A stretch of DNA of 64,000 nt. Origin: Aminivibrio pyruvatiphilus (GTDB taxonomy: Bacteria; Synergistota; Synergistia; Synergistales; Aminobacteriaceae). The notes beneath the pieces were generated by a model, which saw nothing but the letters and a program-made list of their open reading frames with translations, made no database searches and was not told the origin of the DNA. The stretch lies in assembly GCF_004366815.1 (NCBI RefSeq), contig NZ_SORI01000002.1:124001-188000 (forward strand), read 5' to 3'. Numbering within the stretch: position 1 is the stretch's first letter; every line of letters starts with the position of its first letter. This document shows positions 1-8,330 of this stretch, piece after piece. Made by a program: the position numbers and the translations under genes.

Positions 1-22
1 TTCGGTCAATTCGTGGAAGATA

Positions 23-559
23 GTGAACAATCCGCCCCTTGCGGCGGGGCCGGTGGTGGCCTTCGGGGACAGCCTGACGGCAGGCTTCGGATCGGGAGGT
101 CCGGGCAGGGACTACCCGGCAGTGCTCTCGGGCCTGATAGGCCGCGAGGTGATCAACCTGGGCGTGAACGGCGACACCGTTTCCAGGGCCTACGGACGGA
201 TCGAAAAGCTCGAGGCCCTCTCCCCCTCCGTGGTGCTCCTGCTGCTGGGCGGGAACGACCTGCTCCGCAGGGCGAACCTCGACGAGAGTTTCGCCCTCCT
301 CGGGGAGATGATCCGCCGGATCCAGTCCGGCGGTGCACTGGTGGTTCTTCTGGGAATCGACGGGCTGCCCCTGGCGGCTCCTCTGGGGAAGAGGTACCTG
401 GAGACCGCGAGGACGACGGGAGCGCTGCTGGTTCCGGACATCCTGAAGGACATCCTGGGAAAGGGCTCACTCATGGCGGACGGCATCCACCCCAACGGGG
501 AGGGATACCGGATCATGGCGGAGCGGGTGGCGAAGGCGCTGAAACCCTATCTCCGCTGA
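23..559 (+). CDS. GDSL/SGNH-family esterase (lysophospholipase L1/TesA-like)
   Basis: Predicted SGNH-fold hydrolase of about 178 residues, probably an esterase, thioesterase or lysophospholipase. All family blocks are visible: GDSLTAG with the nucleophile Ser17, GVNGDT (block II glycine), LGGND (block III asparagine) and DGIHPNGEGY with the catalytic Asp and His near the C-terminus. The start given is GTG at 23, but the frame stays open to the window edge (residues reading SVNSWKI upstream), so the true start and any signal peptide may lie outside the window. The gene converges on ahbB. The family is certain; the substrate cannot be told. Confidence 0.85.
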   Translation: MNNPPLAAGPVVAFGDSLTAGFGSGGPGRDYPAVLSGLIGREVINLGVNGDTVSRAYGRIEKLEALSPSVVLLLLGGNDLLRRANLDESFALLGEMIRRIQSGGALVVLLGIDGLPLAAPLGKRYLETARTTGALLVPDILKDILGKGSLMADGIHPNGEGYRIMAERVAKALKPYLR

Positions 560-571
560 AGGGGTCAGCGG
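553..571. terminator. Hairpin shared by two convergent stop codons
   Basis: A 7-bp perfect inverted repeat (CCGCTGA and TCAGCGG around a 5-nt loop) contains the TGA stop of the GDSL gene in its left arm and the TGA stop of ahbB, read from the other strand, in its right arm. It is the only hairpin between the convergent genes. There is no clear T-run on either side, so termination is inferred. Confidence 0.4.
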
Positions 572-1059
572 GGTTCGCCGTCAGGGCGGCCGAAAAAGAC
601 CATGCTGCTCTTTTTCAGCTCTTCCCTGCTGAAGAGGATGTCGTACTTCTCCACGGCGTTTTCGGCGGCGAAGGCTGACACGAAGGAGGTTATTTCCTCC
701 TCGGTCCTGCCGTGGATCATGGCGTAGAGAGTATAGATCCACTCCCCGCAGGGGATGCGCTCGTAGCAGTGGCTCACCATGGGACTGGCGGCCAGTTTTT
801 CTCCCAGTTCGTCCGTGGTGCCCGGGGGCGGGAGGAAAACCGCCATGGCGTTGGCGGCAAAACCGGAATTCTGGTGTCTCAAGACGGCGCCGACCCTCTT
901 GAGTTTGCCGGAAGCCCTCAGCCCCCTCAGCCGTGCCACCACCTCGTCCTCGGGAATTCCGAGCCTGCAGGCGAGGGCCTGCCAGGGGTTTTCGCCGGGG
1001 GGGAGGTTTTCCTGAAGCTCCCGTACAAGCCGTCCGTCGAGATCGTCCACTGCTGTCAC
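565..1059 (-). CDS. ahbB: Siroheme decarboxylase subunit AhbB-like
   Basis: Lrp/AsnC-like protein of 164 residues resembling the B subunit of siroheme decarboxylase, which with AhbA removes the acetate carboxyls at C12 and C18 of siroheme to give 12,18-didecarboxysiroheme. An N-terminal winged helix is followed by LKRVGAVLRHQNSGF and by an MVSHCYER segment typical of this subunit, whose histidine belongs to the region used for substrate binding in the family. The chosen GTG start overlaps the ahbA stop (GTGA), indicating translational coupling; the longer open frame upstream only shadows ahbA. It is the last gene of the katA-ahbCDAB operon. Confidence 0.85.
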   Translation of the reverse strand: MTAVDDLDGRLVRELQENLPPGENPWQALACRLGIPEDEVVARLRGLRASGKLKRVGAVLRHQNSGFAANAMAVFLPPPGTTDELGEKLAASPMVSHCYERIPCGEWIYTLYAMIHGRTEEEITSFVSAFAAENAVEKYDILFSREELKKSSMVFFGRPDGEPR

Positions 1060-1532
1060 TCCTTCTCCATGTCGAAAAAGACCCTGAGCTTGAAGTGCTT
1101 CACCTTCGGGAAGGGATACACGGAGGAAAGGCCGAACCTCTCCCTGAGGGCCGCCAGCAGCCCGTCGATCTCCCCTGGGTCGCCGGAGGCGAAGGTGAAC
1201 CACATGTTCAGCGGTCCGGAGCGGCGGTAGTTGTGGGTAACACCGGGGAAGGAATTCACGAAGGCCGCCGCGTCGCCGAAGATCTCCCCGGGAACGGCCG
1301 CTCCCACGAGAAGGCTCGAATACCCCATGGCGGCGGAATCGAAGACGCCGCCGATGCGCCGGATGACGCCCCCGTCGACGAGGGCGCCGATCCTCTCCGT
1401 CACCTCGCTCCGGGAGATGTCGAGATCCCGGGCGATTATCCCGTAGGGATCCTTCTCCAGGGGAAGGCCCTCCTGGAGAAGGTTGACGAGCTTCCGGCCC
1501 ACGGAGTCCAGGATCATCTCCGGAAGCACCAT
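1056..1532 (-). CDS. ahbA: Siroheme decarboxylase subunit AhbA-like
   Basis: Second Lrp/AsnC-type subunit (158 residues) of siroheme decarboxylase, partner of the next gene. It has a helix-turn-helix half (residues about 10-60, ending VIRRIGGVFDSAAMGYSS) and an alpha/beta half with GVTHNYRRSGPLNMWF, the region that carries the catalytic histidine in AhbA/NirD-type proteins. The ATG at 1532 overlaps the end of the upstream radical SAM gene by 19 bp. The longer frame upstream is compositionally a shadow of that gene. Paralogy with AhbB is evident from the shared layout. Confidence 0.85.
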   Translation of the reverse strand: MVLPEMILDSVGRKLVNLLQEGLPLEKDPYGIIARDLDISRSEVTERIGALVDGGVIRRIGGVFDSAAMGYSSLLVGAAVPGEIFGDAAAFVNSFPGVTHNYRRSGPLNMWFTFASGDPGEIDGLLAALRERFGLSSVYPFPKVKHFKLRVFFDMEKE

Positions 1533-2500
1533 GGCTCCTCCGCAAGATAGTTTCCGGTGTAATACCAGGCCCTGGCCCTGCACCCGCCGCATATCTCCCA
1601 GTGCCCGCACTCCCCGCAGCTTCCCCCGTAGGCCGAGCGATCCCGCAGCTTCAGGAACACGTCGCTGTCCCTCCAGATATCCTCGAAAGGCCTCTCCCTC
1701 ACGCTGCTGGCCCTGACGGGCAGGTAGGGGCATACGTGGACCTCCCCGTCCGGGAGGACGCAGCAGTATGCCGTTCCTGCCAGGCATCCCCGGGTGAACC
1801 TCTGGGGAATGCCCATCTCCTTCGCCATGGGCATGAACTGGGGGGCACAGGTGGGCTTGATTTCCAGCGAGGCGGTGCCCTGTTTTTCCAGGACCGTGCG
1901 GATCATGGAAAAGTAGGCTTCCGAGGTGAGTTCCTCTTCTGCCATGGAGAGGGCCCTCCCCGTGGGAACGAGGAAGAAGGGATGGACAGCGTGGACGCCC
2001 ATCTTCTCATAGTAGTCCACCATGCGGTCGAACTGGTCCAGGTTCCTGTCGGTGAGGGTGAGGTTGATCTGCACCCGGAGGTCCGCCGCGAGGGCGTTCC
2101 GGATCCCCTGCTGGGCGCTGTCGAAGGCCCCGGGGGTTCCCCGGAAGGTGTCGTGGTATTCCCGGTCCAGGCTGTCCACGCTCACGGCTACCCCCCGGAG
2201 GCCGCTCTCCGCCAGGCGTGCGGCCGTCTCCACGGTGAGGAGGGTGCCGTTGGTCCCCATGGCGGGCAGAAGCCCGGTGTCCCGGGCGGCGGCGACGAGG
2301 TCAAAGATGTCCTCCCGGAGAAGGGGCTCCCCGCCGCTGAAGATGAGGAGGCGGAACCCCGCCCTCCGGATGGAGGCGATGAGTTCCCTGCCTTCGGCGG
2401 TGGTCAGCTCCCCGGACCGGTCGTTTTCAGGCCCGGACTCCCGGTAGCAGTGCCGGCAGAACAGATTGCAGCGGCTTGTGGTATTCCATGAAATGAGCAT
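1514..2500 (-). CDS. ahbD: Radical SAM heme-synthesis protein, NirJ2/AhbD-type
   Basis: Radical SAM enzyme with SPASM-type C-terminus, 328 residues. The cluster motif C11-x3-C15-x2-C18 (RCNLFCRHCYR) lies almost at the N-terminus, followed by SGGEP near residue 60; C-terminal cysteines occur in CGECGHWEICGGC and around DGEVHVCPY. The opening WNTTSRCN and GTNGTL segments resemble NirJ2 proteins of the siroheme-dependent heme pathway, so it is the likely final enzyme converting two propionates to vinyls (AhbD role), inferred from family and position. The ATG at 2500 has an AGGAGG site and follows the ahbC stop by 10 bp. An exact AhbC/AhbD role swap with its neighbour cannot be excluded. Confidence 0.8.
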   Translation of the reverse strand: MLISWNTTSRCNLFCRHCYRESGPENDRSGELTTAEGRELIASIRRAGFRLLIFSGGEPLLREDIFDLVAAARDTGLLPAMGTNGTLLTVETAARLAESGLRGVAVSVDSLDREYHDTFRGTPGAFDSAQQGIRNALAADLRVQINLTLTDRNLDQFDRMVDYYEKMGVHAVHPFFLVPTGRALSMAEEELTSEAYFSMIRTVLEKQGTASLEIKPTCAPQFMPMAKEMGIPQRFTRGCLAGTAYCCVLPDGEVHVCPYLPVRASSVRERPFEDIWRDSDVFLKLRDRSAYGGSCGECGHWEICGGCRARAWYYTGNYLAEEPWCFRR

Positions 2501-2510
2501 TCCGCCCCTC

Positions 2511-3677
2511 CTACAGTCCGATTTCTCCGTCGGTGAGATAACAGGCCGGATCCGGCCCCCAGAAGTCCCCTGCGGCCAGGGCCCTGGCCCTGAGATTTCC
2601 GTTGCACTGCTCCTGCCTCCGGCAGGCGCCGCACCGTCCCCGGAGATAGGGCTTCCTGTCCCGCAGCATGGCGAGGAAGGAGTCCCCCTCCCCCCTCCAG
2701 ATGTTCTCAAATCCCTTCTCCCGGATGTTTCCGAGAACGATGGACCGGGTGAACTGGTCGATGGTCACGTTGCCCTCCCAGTCCACTGCCCCGATGGCCA
2801 TGCCTGAACGGTTGCCCCCGCTCCTGCCGAGCAGGCTGAAAATCCGCTCAGCCCGTTCGGGGTCCCTTTCCTTCATCTTCAGGAAGACGTAAAGGCCGTC
2901 ACAATGGTTGTCCACCGTGAGGATCTCCGTATCCACTCCCCGGCTGCCGAAATCGAGGGTCTTTTCGATGAGGAAGTCCAGGGCGTCCCGGGTTTCTTCC
3001 GGGGCGAGATCCTCCCCCTGGAGCTCGCTCCCCCTTCCGGCGGACACCAGGTGGTAGAGGCAGACCCTGGAGATTCCCTCCTCTTCCACGAGACGAAAGA
3101 TGGCGGAAAGCTCCCGCACAGTGGTCCGGGTGAGGGAAAGCCGGAGCCCCGCCTTCTGCCCGGCGGCCCGGCAGTGGCGGAAGGCCGCAAGGGTTTTTTT
3201 GAAGGCGCCCGCCGTTCCCCGAAAGGCATCGTTCACTGTTTCCAGGCCGTCGAGACTGATGCCGGCATAGCTCACGCCTGCGGTACGGAGCCTCCGGGCC
3301 GTGTCGCTGCCGATGAGGGTGCCGTTGGTGGAGAGCACCATCCGGAGCCCCAGGGAAGCGCCGTACTCCAGGAGCTGGAAGATGTCCTTCCTCATGAGGG
3401 GCTCCCCGCCGGAAAGGAGAACGGCGGGAACCCGGAACTCCGCAAGGGATTCCAGGAATGCCCTTCCTTCTTCGGAGGAAAGCTCGTTTCCCGATCCGGC
3501 GGGCGTCGCCGAGGCGTAACAGTGGCGGCATGCCAGATTGCAGGCCCTGGTGCAGTTCCACACCACTACCGGTCCCATGCCGGGTGCAGCCCCCGCAGAA
3601 ACCGGGGTGCCTCCGTGATACCTGAGCCTGTCTCCGAAATGCTCCCGGTCCAGCAGCAGTTTTGTCAGGCTGATCAA
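2511..3677 (-). CDS. ahbC: Radical SAM heme-synthesis protein, NirJ1/AhbC-type
   Basis: Radical SAM/SPASM protein of 388 residues. The motif C46-x3-C50-x2-C53 is preceded by GPVVVWNCTRACN; LLSGGEP follows near residue 97, and a cysteine-rich SPASM end (RCGACRRQEQC) closes the protein. The N-terminal ISLTKLLLDREHFGDRLRY is characteristic of NirJ1-like proteins, which act with AhbA/B in heme synthesis from siroheme; the likely step is removal of acetate side chains of didecarboxysiroheme (AhbC role). A TTG start at 3677 is chosen because an AGGAGG site lies 8 nt upstream; longer starts have no site. It lies 95 bp downstream of katA on the same strand. Confidence 0.8.
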   Translation of the reverse strand: MISLTKLLLDREHFGDRLRYHGGTPVSAGAAPGMGPVVVWNCTRACNLACRHCYASATPAGSGNELSSEEGRAFLESLAEFRVPAVLLSGGEPLMRKDIFQLLEYGASLGLRMVLSTNGTLIGSDTARRLRTAGVSYAGISLDGLETVNDAFRGTAGAFKKTLAAFRHCRAAGQKAGLRLSLTRTTVRELSAIFRLVEEEGISRVCLYHLVSAGRGSELQGEDLAPEETRDALDFLIEKTLDFGSRGVDTEILTVDNHCDGLYVFLKMKERDPERAERIFSLLGRSGGNRSGMAIGAVDWEGNVTIDQFTRSIVLGNIREKGFENIWRGEGDSFLAMLRDRKPYLRGRCGACRRQEQCNGNLRARALAAGDFWGPDPACYLTDGEIGL

Positions 3678-3772
3678 AAAAATACCTCCTCCGGGCAAAG
3701 GCAACGGCCGGCGAATATGCGGGGCCGCGCCCGAAGAGCAAGCGCGGCCCCGGAGGAACGGAATGCGGAGAG

Positions 3773-5248
3773 CTATTTCACTTCGTCGAGGGAAATCCCG
3801 AGGGCGTCGGCCACTCCCTTGCCGTAGGCCGGGTCCGCCTTCAGGCAGTTCCCGATGTGACGCACCTCGATCTCCTTCGGGGCGTCGCCTATGCTGCGGG
3901 CGGTGTTTTCGAAGAGAACCTTCTGCTGCGCCGGGCTCATGAGCCGGAAGAGAAGCCCGGGCTGGGTATAGTAATCGTCATCGTCCTCCCGGAAATTCCA
4001 CTGCCATGCCGCCCCGGAAAGGGGGAGGGGAGGATCCTTGTACTCGGGCTGCTCCTGCCACTTGCCGTAGCTGTTGGGCTCGTAGCCGATGGTGCTTCCC
4101 GCGTTGGCGTCCACCCGCATCTGCCCGTCCCTGTGGTAGCTGTTCACCGGGCACCGGGGCGCATTCACCGGTATCTGGTGGTGGTTCACCCCGAGGCGGT
4201 ACCGCTGGGCGTCGCCATAGGAGAAAAGCCTTCCCTGAAGCATCTTGTCGGGGGAGAAGCTGATCCCGGGCACCACGCTGGCGGGGTTGAAGGCGGCCTG
4301 CTCCACGTCCCGGAAGTAGTTATCCGGGTTTTTGTTCAGCTCGAAGTGCCCCACCTCGATCAGGGGGTAGTCTTTTTTATACCATACTTTCGTCAGGTCG
4401 AAGGGGTTGTAGGGCATGTTGTTTGCCTGCTCCTCCGTCATGACCTGGATGAACATGGTCCACTTCGGGAATTCTCCCCGCTCGATGGCTTCATACAGGT
4501 CGCGCTGGTGACTCTCCCTGCACTTGCCGACGATGGCTTCCGCCTCCTGGTCCGTCAGGTTTTTTATTCCCTGCTGCGTATGGAAGTGGAACTTCACCCA
4601 GACCCTCTCGTTTGCCCCGTTGATCATGCTGAAGGCGTGGCTTCCGAACCCGTGCATGTGACGGTAAGAAAAGGGGATGCCCCGGTCGCTCATGGTGATG
4701 GTCACCTGGTGGAGTGCCTCGGGGAGGGATGACCAGAAATCCCAGTTGTTCTTCGCGCTGCGCAGGTTGGTGCGGGGGTCTCGCTTCACCGCGTGGTTCA
4801 GGTCGGGAAACTTCAGGGGGTCCCTCAGGAAGAAGACGGGGGTGTTGTTGCCCACCAGGTCCCAGTTGCCTTCCTCGGTGTAGAACTTCATGGCGAAGCC
4901 GCGGATGTCCCGTTCGGCGTCGGCGGCTCCCCGTTCGCCCGCCACCGTGGAGAAGCGGACGAACATCTCGGTCTTCTTTCCGGTCTCTGAAAAAATCTTC
5001 GCCTTCGTGTATTTCGTGATGTCGTGGGTCACGGTAAACACGCCGAAGGCTCCCGATCCCTTGGCGTGCATCCTGCGTTCGGGGATCACTTCCCGGTCGA
5101 AGTGGGCAAGCTTTTCCAGGAACCACACGTCCTGCATCAGCAGAGGTCCCCTGGGCCCGGCAGTAAGAGAATTCTGGTTATCCGGCACCGGCGCCCCGGT
5201 AACGCTGGTAAGTTTTTCCTTCTTCATGTCCTGTTCCCTGTCACTCAT
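3773..5248 (-). CDS. katA: Monofunctional heme catalase, clade 3 (KatA)
   Basis: Small-subunit heme catalase of 491 residues, disproportionating hydrogen peroxide in the cytoplasm. Distal His61 lies in [12 protein letters not shown], Asn134 in [10 protein letters not shown], and the proximal heme-ligand Tyr344 in [14 protein letters not shown]; length matches clade 3. The ATG has a strong GGAGGAGG site. It heads an apparent operon with the four genes that make heme from siroheme, so the catalase and its cofactor would be co-expressed. For a probable strict anaerobe this suggests an oxidative-stress module. No flavodoxin-like C-terminal extension of large-subunit catalases is present. Confidence 0.95.
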   Translation of the reverse strand: MSDREQDMKKEKLTSVTGAPVPDNQNSLTAGPRGPLLMQDVWFLEKLAHFDREVIPERRMHAKGSGAFGVFTVTHDITKYTKAKIFSETGKKTEMFVRFSTVAGERGAADAERDIRGFAMKFYTEEGNWDLVGNNTPVFFLRDPLKFPDLNHAVKRDPRTNLRSAKNNWDFWSSLPEALHQVTITMSDRGIPFSYRHMHGFGSHAFSMINGANERVWVKFHFHTQQGIKNLTDQEAEAIVGKCRESHQRDLYEAIERGEFPKWTMFIQVMTEEQANNMPYNPFDLTKVWYKKDYPLIEVGHFELNKNPDNYFRDVEQAAFNPASVVPGISFSPDKMLQGRLFSYGDAQRYRLGVNHHQIPVNAPRCPVNSYHRDGQMRVDANAGSTIGYEPNSYGKWQEQPEYKDPPLPLSGAAWQWNFREDDDDYYTQPGLLFRLMSPAQQKVLFENTARSIGDAPKEIEVRHIGNCLKADPAYGKGVADALGISLDEVK

Positions 5249-5388
5249 TCTGCAACCTCCTCCATTCTTTCCGGCTCATGTCTCTCCCGAAGAACACTCA
5301 GCGCATACCCACTTTCCCGGCAAACGGAGGAAAGAAAAAGAGGAAAGAAGGCAATTCCCGCCTGGGAACGGCGGGCTGGAAAATAAAA

Positions 5389-5427
5389 AACCATTTCAAT
5401 CCAGAAGTGAATAACAACCATTTCAAT
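5389..5427. repeat. Two 12-bp direct repeats in the katA/glsA divergent region
   Basis: AACCATTTCAAT occurs at 5389-5400 and again at 5416-5427, centre distance 27 bp, in the AT-rich 280-bp region between katA (leftward) and glsA (rightward). The first copy also pairs with TGAAT at 5408-5412 as an imperfect dyad. This is the only repeated motif in this intergenic stretch; a regulator-binding role for the katA-ahb promoter is possible but unproven. A plausible -10 for glsA (TACAAT) lies near 5476. Confidence 0.35.
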
Positions 5428-5528
5428 TTTTTAAATTCTACACATAAAATTTTTCCCCGTCAACGCCTCCTTGTATTACAATAGAGATCCCAGCGTCATC
5501 ATTTTCCGGAGAAAAGAGGGACCGGTCC

Positions 5529-6446
5529 ATGAAAGAACTTCTGGAAACCGTGGTGGAAAACTGCAGGGATTCATGGAGGCAGGGGCATGTGGCGACCTAC
5601 ATCCCGGAACTGGCCAAGGCGAGGGCTGACGCGACGGGCATCGCCGTGTGGGATCTTTCATCGGGGCTTTCCGGCGCAGGGGACACGGACTTCACCTTCA
5701 CCATGCAGTCCGTGTCCAAGGTGGTCTCCCTGGCCCTCGCCCTTTCTGAATGCGGCGAAGAGAAGGTGTTCTCCGCCGTGGGGATGGACCCTCTCGCTGA
5801 CCCCTTCAACTCCATCATGCGCCTGGAGATGGATGCGCCCCACCGCCCCCACAACCCTCTCATCAACTCCGGGGCCATCGTGGTTCTTTCCCTGCTTCCC
5901 TGGAAGGAGAGCCGCGACCGAATGGCTGCCGTGAGCGACATGGCCGCGCGGATGACGGGCAGAAAGGCGGTGGCCGTGAACGAGGCGGTCTACCTGTCGG
6001 AGAAGGGAACGAGCGACAGGAACAGGGCACTGGCATGGTTCCTGAAAAGCGTGGGCAACCTGGAGGGCGACATCGAGGACATCCTCGACGCCTACTTCCG
6101 GCAGTGCAGCCTGGAGGTCACCTGCGGGGATCTCGCCGTGCTCGGGGCCACCCTTGCGGCGGACGGAACGAACCCCGTGACGGGTGAACGGGTGGTGAGC
6201 CCCAGGGTGGCGCGGGTGGTGCGGACCATCATGGCCACCTGCGGAATGTACGACGGATCCGGGGAGTTCGCCGTCACGGTAGGCATCCCGGCCAAGAGCG
6301 GCGTGGGCGGGGGCATCGCCGCGGCCGTCCCCGGGAGGATGGGCATCGGCACCTGCGGTCCCGCCCTGGACAGGAAAGGGAACTCCGTGGCGGGGCTGGC
6401 CATGCTCAGGAGGCTGAGCGAGGAACTGAAGCTGAGGATTTACTGA
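5529..6446 (+). CDS. glsA: Glutaminase
   Basis: Serine-dependent glutaminase of 305 residues, hydrolysing glutamine to glutamate and ammonia. The beta-lactamase-like active-site motif S61-V-S-K64 (TMQSVSKV) is present, as are NPLINSGAIV and the C-terminal PAKSGVGGG segment; length equals the usual GlsA/YbgJ type without extra domains. The ATG at 5529 follows a GAGGGA site. It is transcribed divergently from katA and followed after 44 bp by an acetyltransferase. In an amino-acid fermenter it would feed glutamate catabolism (inference). Confidence 0.93.
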   Translation: MKELLETVVENCRDSWRQGHVATYIPELAKARADATGIAVWDLSSGLSGAGDTDFTFTMQSVSKVVSLALALSECGEEKVFSAVGMDPLADPFNSIMRLEMDAPHRPHNPLINSGAIVVLSLLPWKESRDRMAAVSDMAARMTGRKAVAVNEAVYLSEKGTSDRNRALAWFLKSVGNLEGDIEDILDAYFRQCSLEVTCGDLAVLGATLAADGTNPVTGERVVSPRVARVVRTIMATCGMYDGSGEFAVTVGIPAKSGVGGGIAAAVPGRMGIGTCGPALDRKGNSVAGLAMLRRLSEELKLRIY

Positions 6447-6490
6447 GAGGAAAACCTGTCACGGACTCAACTTATTTGAAGGAAAGGCTG

Positions 6491-6997
6491 ATGGATATGA
6501 CGATAGTAACGAAAATCGAAGGCTTCACCCTACGGCAGGCTGTGAAAGAGGACGTGCCGGCTCTTCTCTCCCTGATACGGGAGCTGGCGGTGTACGAAAA
6601 ACTCGAGGACCAGGTGACGGCCACGGAGGAGAGCCTGGAAGTGAGCCTCTTCGGCATACGGCCCGGGGCCACGACCCTTCTGGGGGAATGGCAGGGGAAA
6701 CCGGTGGCCTATGCTGTTTTCTTCCACAACTTCTCTACCTTTGCAGGCAGGCTCGGGCTCTACCTCGAAGACGTGTACGTGAAGCCCGAAATGCGGGGGA
6801 GGGGGATGGGCAAGGCCATTCTCTCCTACCTGGCGTGCCTGGCGAAAGAACGGGGATGCGCCCGGTTCGAATGGGCGGTCCTGGACTGGAACGCTCCGTC
6901 CATCGAGTTTTACCGTTCTCTCGGCGCCGAACCCCTTGACGGATGGACGGTGTTCCGCCTGACCGGAGAAGCCCTGGACAGGCTCGCGAAGAACTAG
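6491..6997 (+). CDS. GNAT N-acetyltransferase (diamine/polyamine acetyltransferase-like)
   Basis: GNAT-fold acetyltransferase, 168 residues. The acetyl-CoA motif reads VYVKPEMRGRGMGKAIL, followed by the signature DWNAPSIEFYRSLGA with the catalytic tyrosine; together these resemble spermidine/spermine or thialysine N-acetyltransferases. ATG at 6491 with AAGGAAAGG upstream is preferred over a TTG at 6476. It may be co-transcribed with glsA (44-bp gap). The natural substrate cannot be read from the sequence. Confidence 0.85.
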   Translation: MDMTIVTKIEGFTLRQAVKEDVPALLSLIRELAVYEKLEDQVTATEESLEVSLFGIRPGATTLLGEWQGKPVAYAVFFHNFSTFAGRLGLYLEDVYVKPEMRGRGMGKAILSYLACLAKERGCARFEWAVLDWNAPSIEFYRSLGAEPLDGWTVFRLTGEALDRLAKN

Positions 6998-7003
6998 CAC
7001 CCG

Positions 7004-7029
7004 GCCCGGGACCTCTTGAGGCCCCGGGC
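7004..7029. terminator. GC hairpin between convergent genes
   Basis: GCCCGGG (7004-7010) and CCCGGGC (7023-7029) form a stem with an inner CCTC/GAGG pairing. It separates the rightward acetyltransferase from the leftward NrpR-like gene. No obvious T-run follows. Confidence 0.45.
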
Positions 7030-7040
7030 ACGGCCGGTCT

Positions 7041-8051
7041 TCAATCGCAGAGGGCCGCCGCAATTTCCTTTACGGGCAGCATCCGTTCGCTCGGGTAGAT
7101 GCTGTGGCTGATTGAAAGCTGCTCCGCTAAACCCTGTTCCACAAGGGGGGCAAAGAAGTTGGCGCCGCCGTAGACGAGCATATAGCCCCTGTTCCGGTCC
7201 TTGTAGGACATCCTGTAGGACTGGGGAATCTGAGCCCTGACCTCCACGAGGCCCGAGAAGAGACTTTCGTCGAGGCTCTCCAGAATCGACTTCACTTCAT
7301 CGTAAAAAACCGCGGGGAACGTCTTGATGGCGGCTGTGACAAGCCCCGACCCCGCCGCGACGACGCCGGAGACCGACGTGTATTTTCCCCGTATGAGAAG
7401 CTCTCCGGGGCTGAGGGTCGTTCCTGAATGGGAGATGATGTCGGCAATGCCCCTGGGACGGCCGTCCTCTACCCTGTAGAGGAACGTGGCGCTCGTCTCG
7501 GTGGGAATCCGCGCCTGCTGGAGCATGATGTCGTAATTTCTGCCGGACACCCCGATGAGGGCGTTCTTCCCTTCGGGGACCTCGCAGTTCCACATCCTTT
7601 CCCCGGCATGGAGCATACCGAGCCTGGAAGAGAGTATGACCCCGCTGCCTGAAGCCTGTGACAGCATTTCCAAGGCTTCACCGGTCTTTCCCCTGTCCAC
7701 GAGGAGCGTGTTGACCATAATGCTCCCCTTTCCGGTCCGGGCATCGTAATCGCAGTCAAGGGAAAGGCGCTCCGTCTCCATGGCGAGACCTCCCACCCTG
7801 TCGAAAACAAGGAGCATCTTCGCTTCCTCCACACCCTCCGGCGAGAGCATGACTCCCCTGTTTCCATAGCGGCGCACAAAGCCGTTTTTCTCCAGGTTCG
7901 TGAGATGGTACCTGATGGTCCTGGTTTCCACATCCACGCCTCTCCTGTTGAGGGCGGTACGAAGATCCGCCGTGGTCTGGAGTTTTCCCGAAAAATAAAG
8001 GACCCTGAGTATCTCAATGACAGTCTCGGGGTATTCGTCTGATTCGAACAT
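7041..8051 (-). CDS. NrpR-like transcriptional repressor (winged helix plus one NrpR/DUF128 domain)
   Basis: 336-residue regulator. Residues about 8-80 form a winged helix (ILRVLYFSGKLQTTADL, then TRTIRYHLTNLEKNGFVRR); the rest is an NrpR/DUF128 domain (GSIMVNTLLVDRG, GRPRGIADIISHSGTTLSPGEL, MLVYGGANFFAPLVEQG). In methanogens NrpR represses nitrogen genes and is relieved by 2-oxoglutarate; here there is a single regulatory domain and the neighbour is a catabolic operon. The ATG has a GGGAGGG site. It is divergent from the AtuA/PrpD operon, and a palindrome fitting the NrpR operator rule lies between them (8259-8276), so local repression of that operon is likely. The effector is unknown. Confidence 0.85.
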   Translation of the reverse strand: MFESDEYPETVIEILRVLYFSGKLQTTADLRTALNRRGVDVETRTIRYHLTNLEKNGFVRRYGNRGVMLSPEGVEEAKMLLVFDRVGGLAMETERLSLDCDYDARTGKGSIMVNTLLVDRGKTGEALEMLSQASGSGVILSSRLGMLHAGERMWNCEVPEGKNALIGVSGRNYDIMLQQARIPTETSATFLYRVEDGRPRGIADIISHSGTTLSPGELLIRGKYTSVSGVVAAGSGLVTAAIKTFPAVFYDEVKSILESLDESLFSGLVEVRAQIPQSYRMSYKDRNRGYMLVYGGANFFAPLVEQGLAEQLSISHSIYPSERMLPVKEIAAALCD

Positions 8052-8215
8052 GGGTCACCCTCCCTCGCCAGAGCTTCAATTCTTTTTTCGGACTTCGGTA
8101 ATTGAATTCCGGATTTTTTCTTCCTTAAAAACCGCTTTGACCGCGAAACCGCACGCCTTAACGCCAGAAGATACATGCAATTGCCCTGCTTTATTTATAC
8201 CACCCAAACCACCCA

Positions 8216-8245
8216 TTGACAATGCACTCCCACTATGGGTATCAT
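8216..8245 (+). promoter_or_regulatory. Sigma-70 promoter of the AtuA/PrpD operon
   Basis: TTGACA at 8216-8221, an 18-bp spacer and TATCAT at 8240-8245, followed 85 bp later by the first gene. The consensus -35 and the operator directly downstream make this the likely start point of the catabolic operon. Confidence 0.65.
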
Positions 8246-8258
8246 CCTTCCAAGAGTT

Positions 8259-8276
8259 ACGGAAATAGATTTCCGT
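8259..8276. promoter_or_regulatory. Candidate NrpR-type operator
   Basis: ACGGAAATAGATTTCCGT has 7-bp arms mirrored around a 4-bp centre and contains GGAA-N6-TTCC, the established NrpR operator pattern of methanogens. It starts 13 bp downstream of the -10 element, so a bound repressor would block initiation or escape. The divergent neighbour encodes an NrpR-like protein. That the protein binds here is inference. Confidence 0.65.
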
Positions 8277-8330
8277 TTTGAGTAATTTTCCAGGATGCAT
8301 ACAATAAAAACCACGGAAGGAGACATATCC

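Noticed and set aside
3719-3772. Terminator between katA and ahbC
   Set aside because: A GC-rich GCCGCGCCC-type pairing exists, but there is no T-run; co-transcription is more likely.
5249-5528. PerR or Fur box upstream of katA
   Set aside because: AT-rich dyads are present, but none matches TTATAAT-N-ATTATAA or the Fur consensus well enough.
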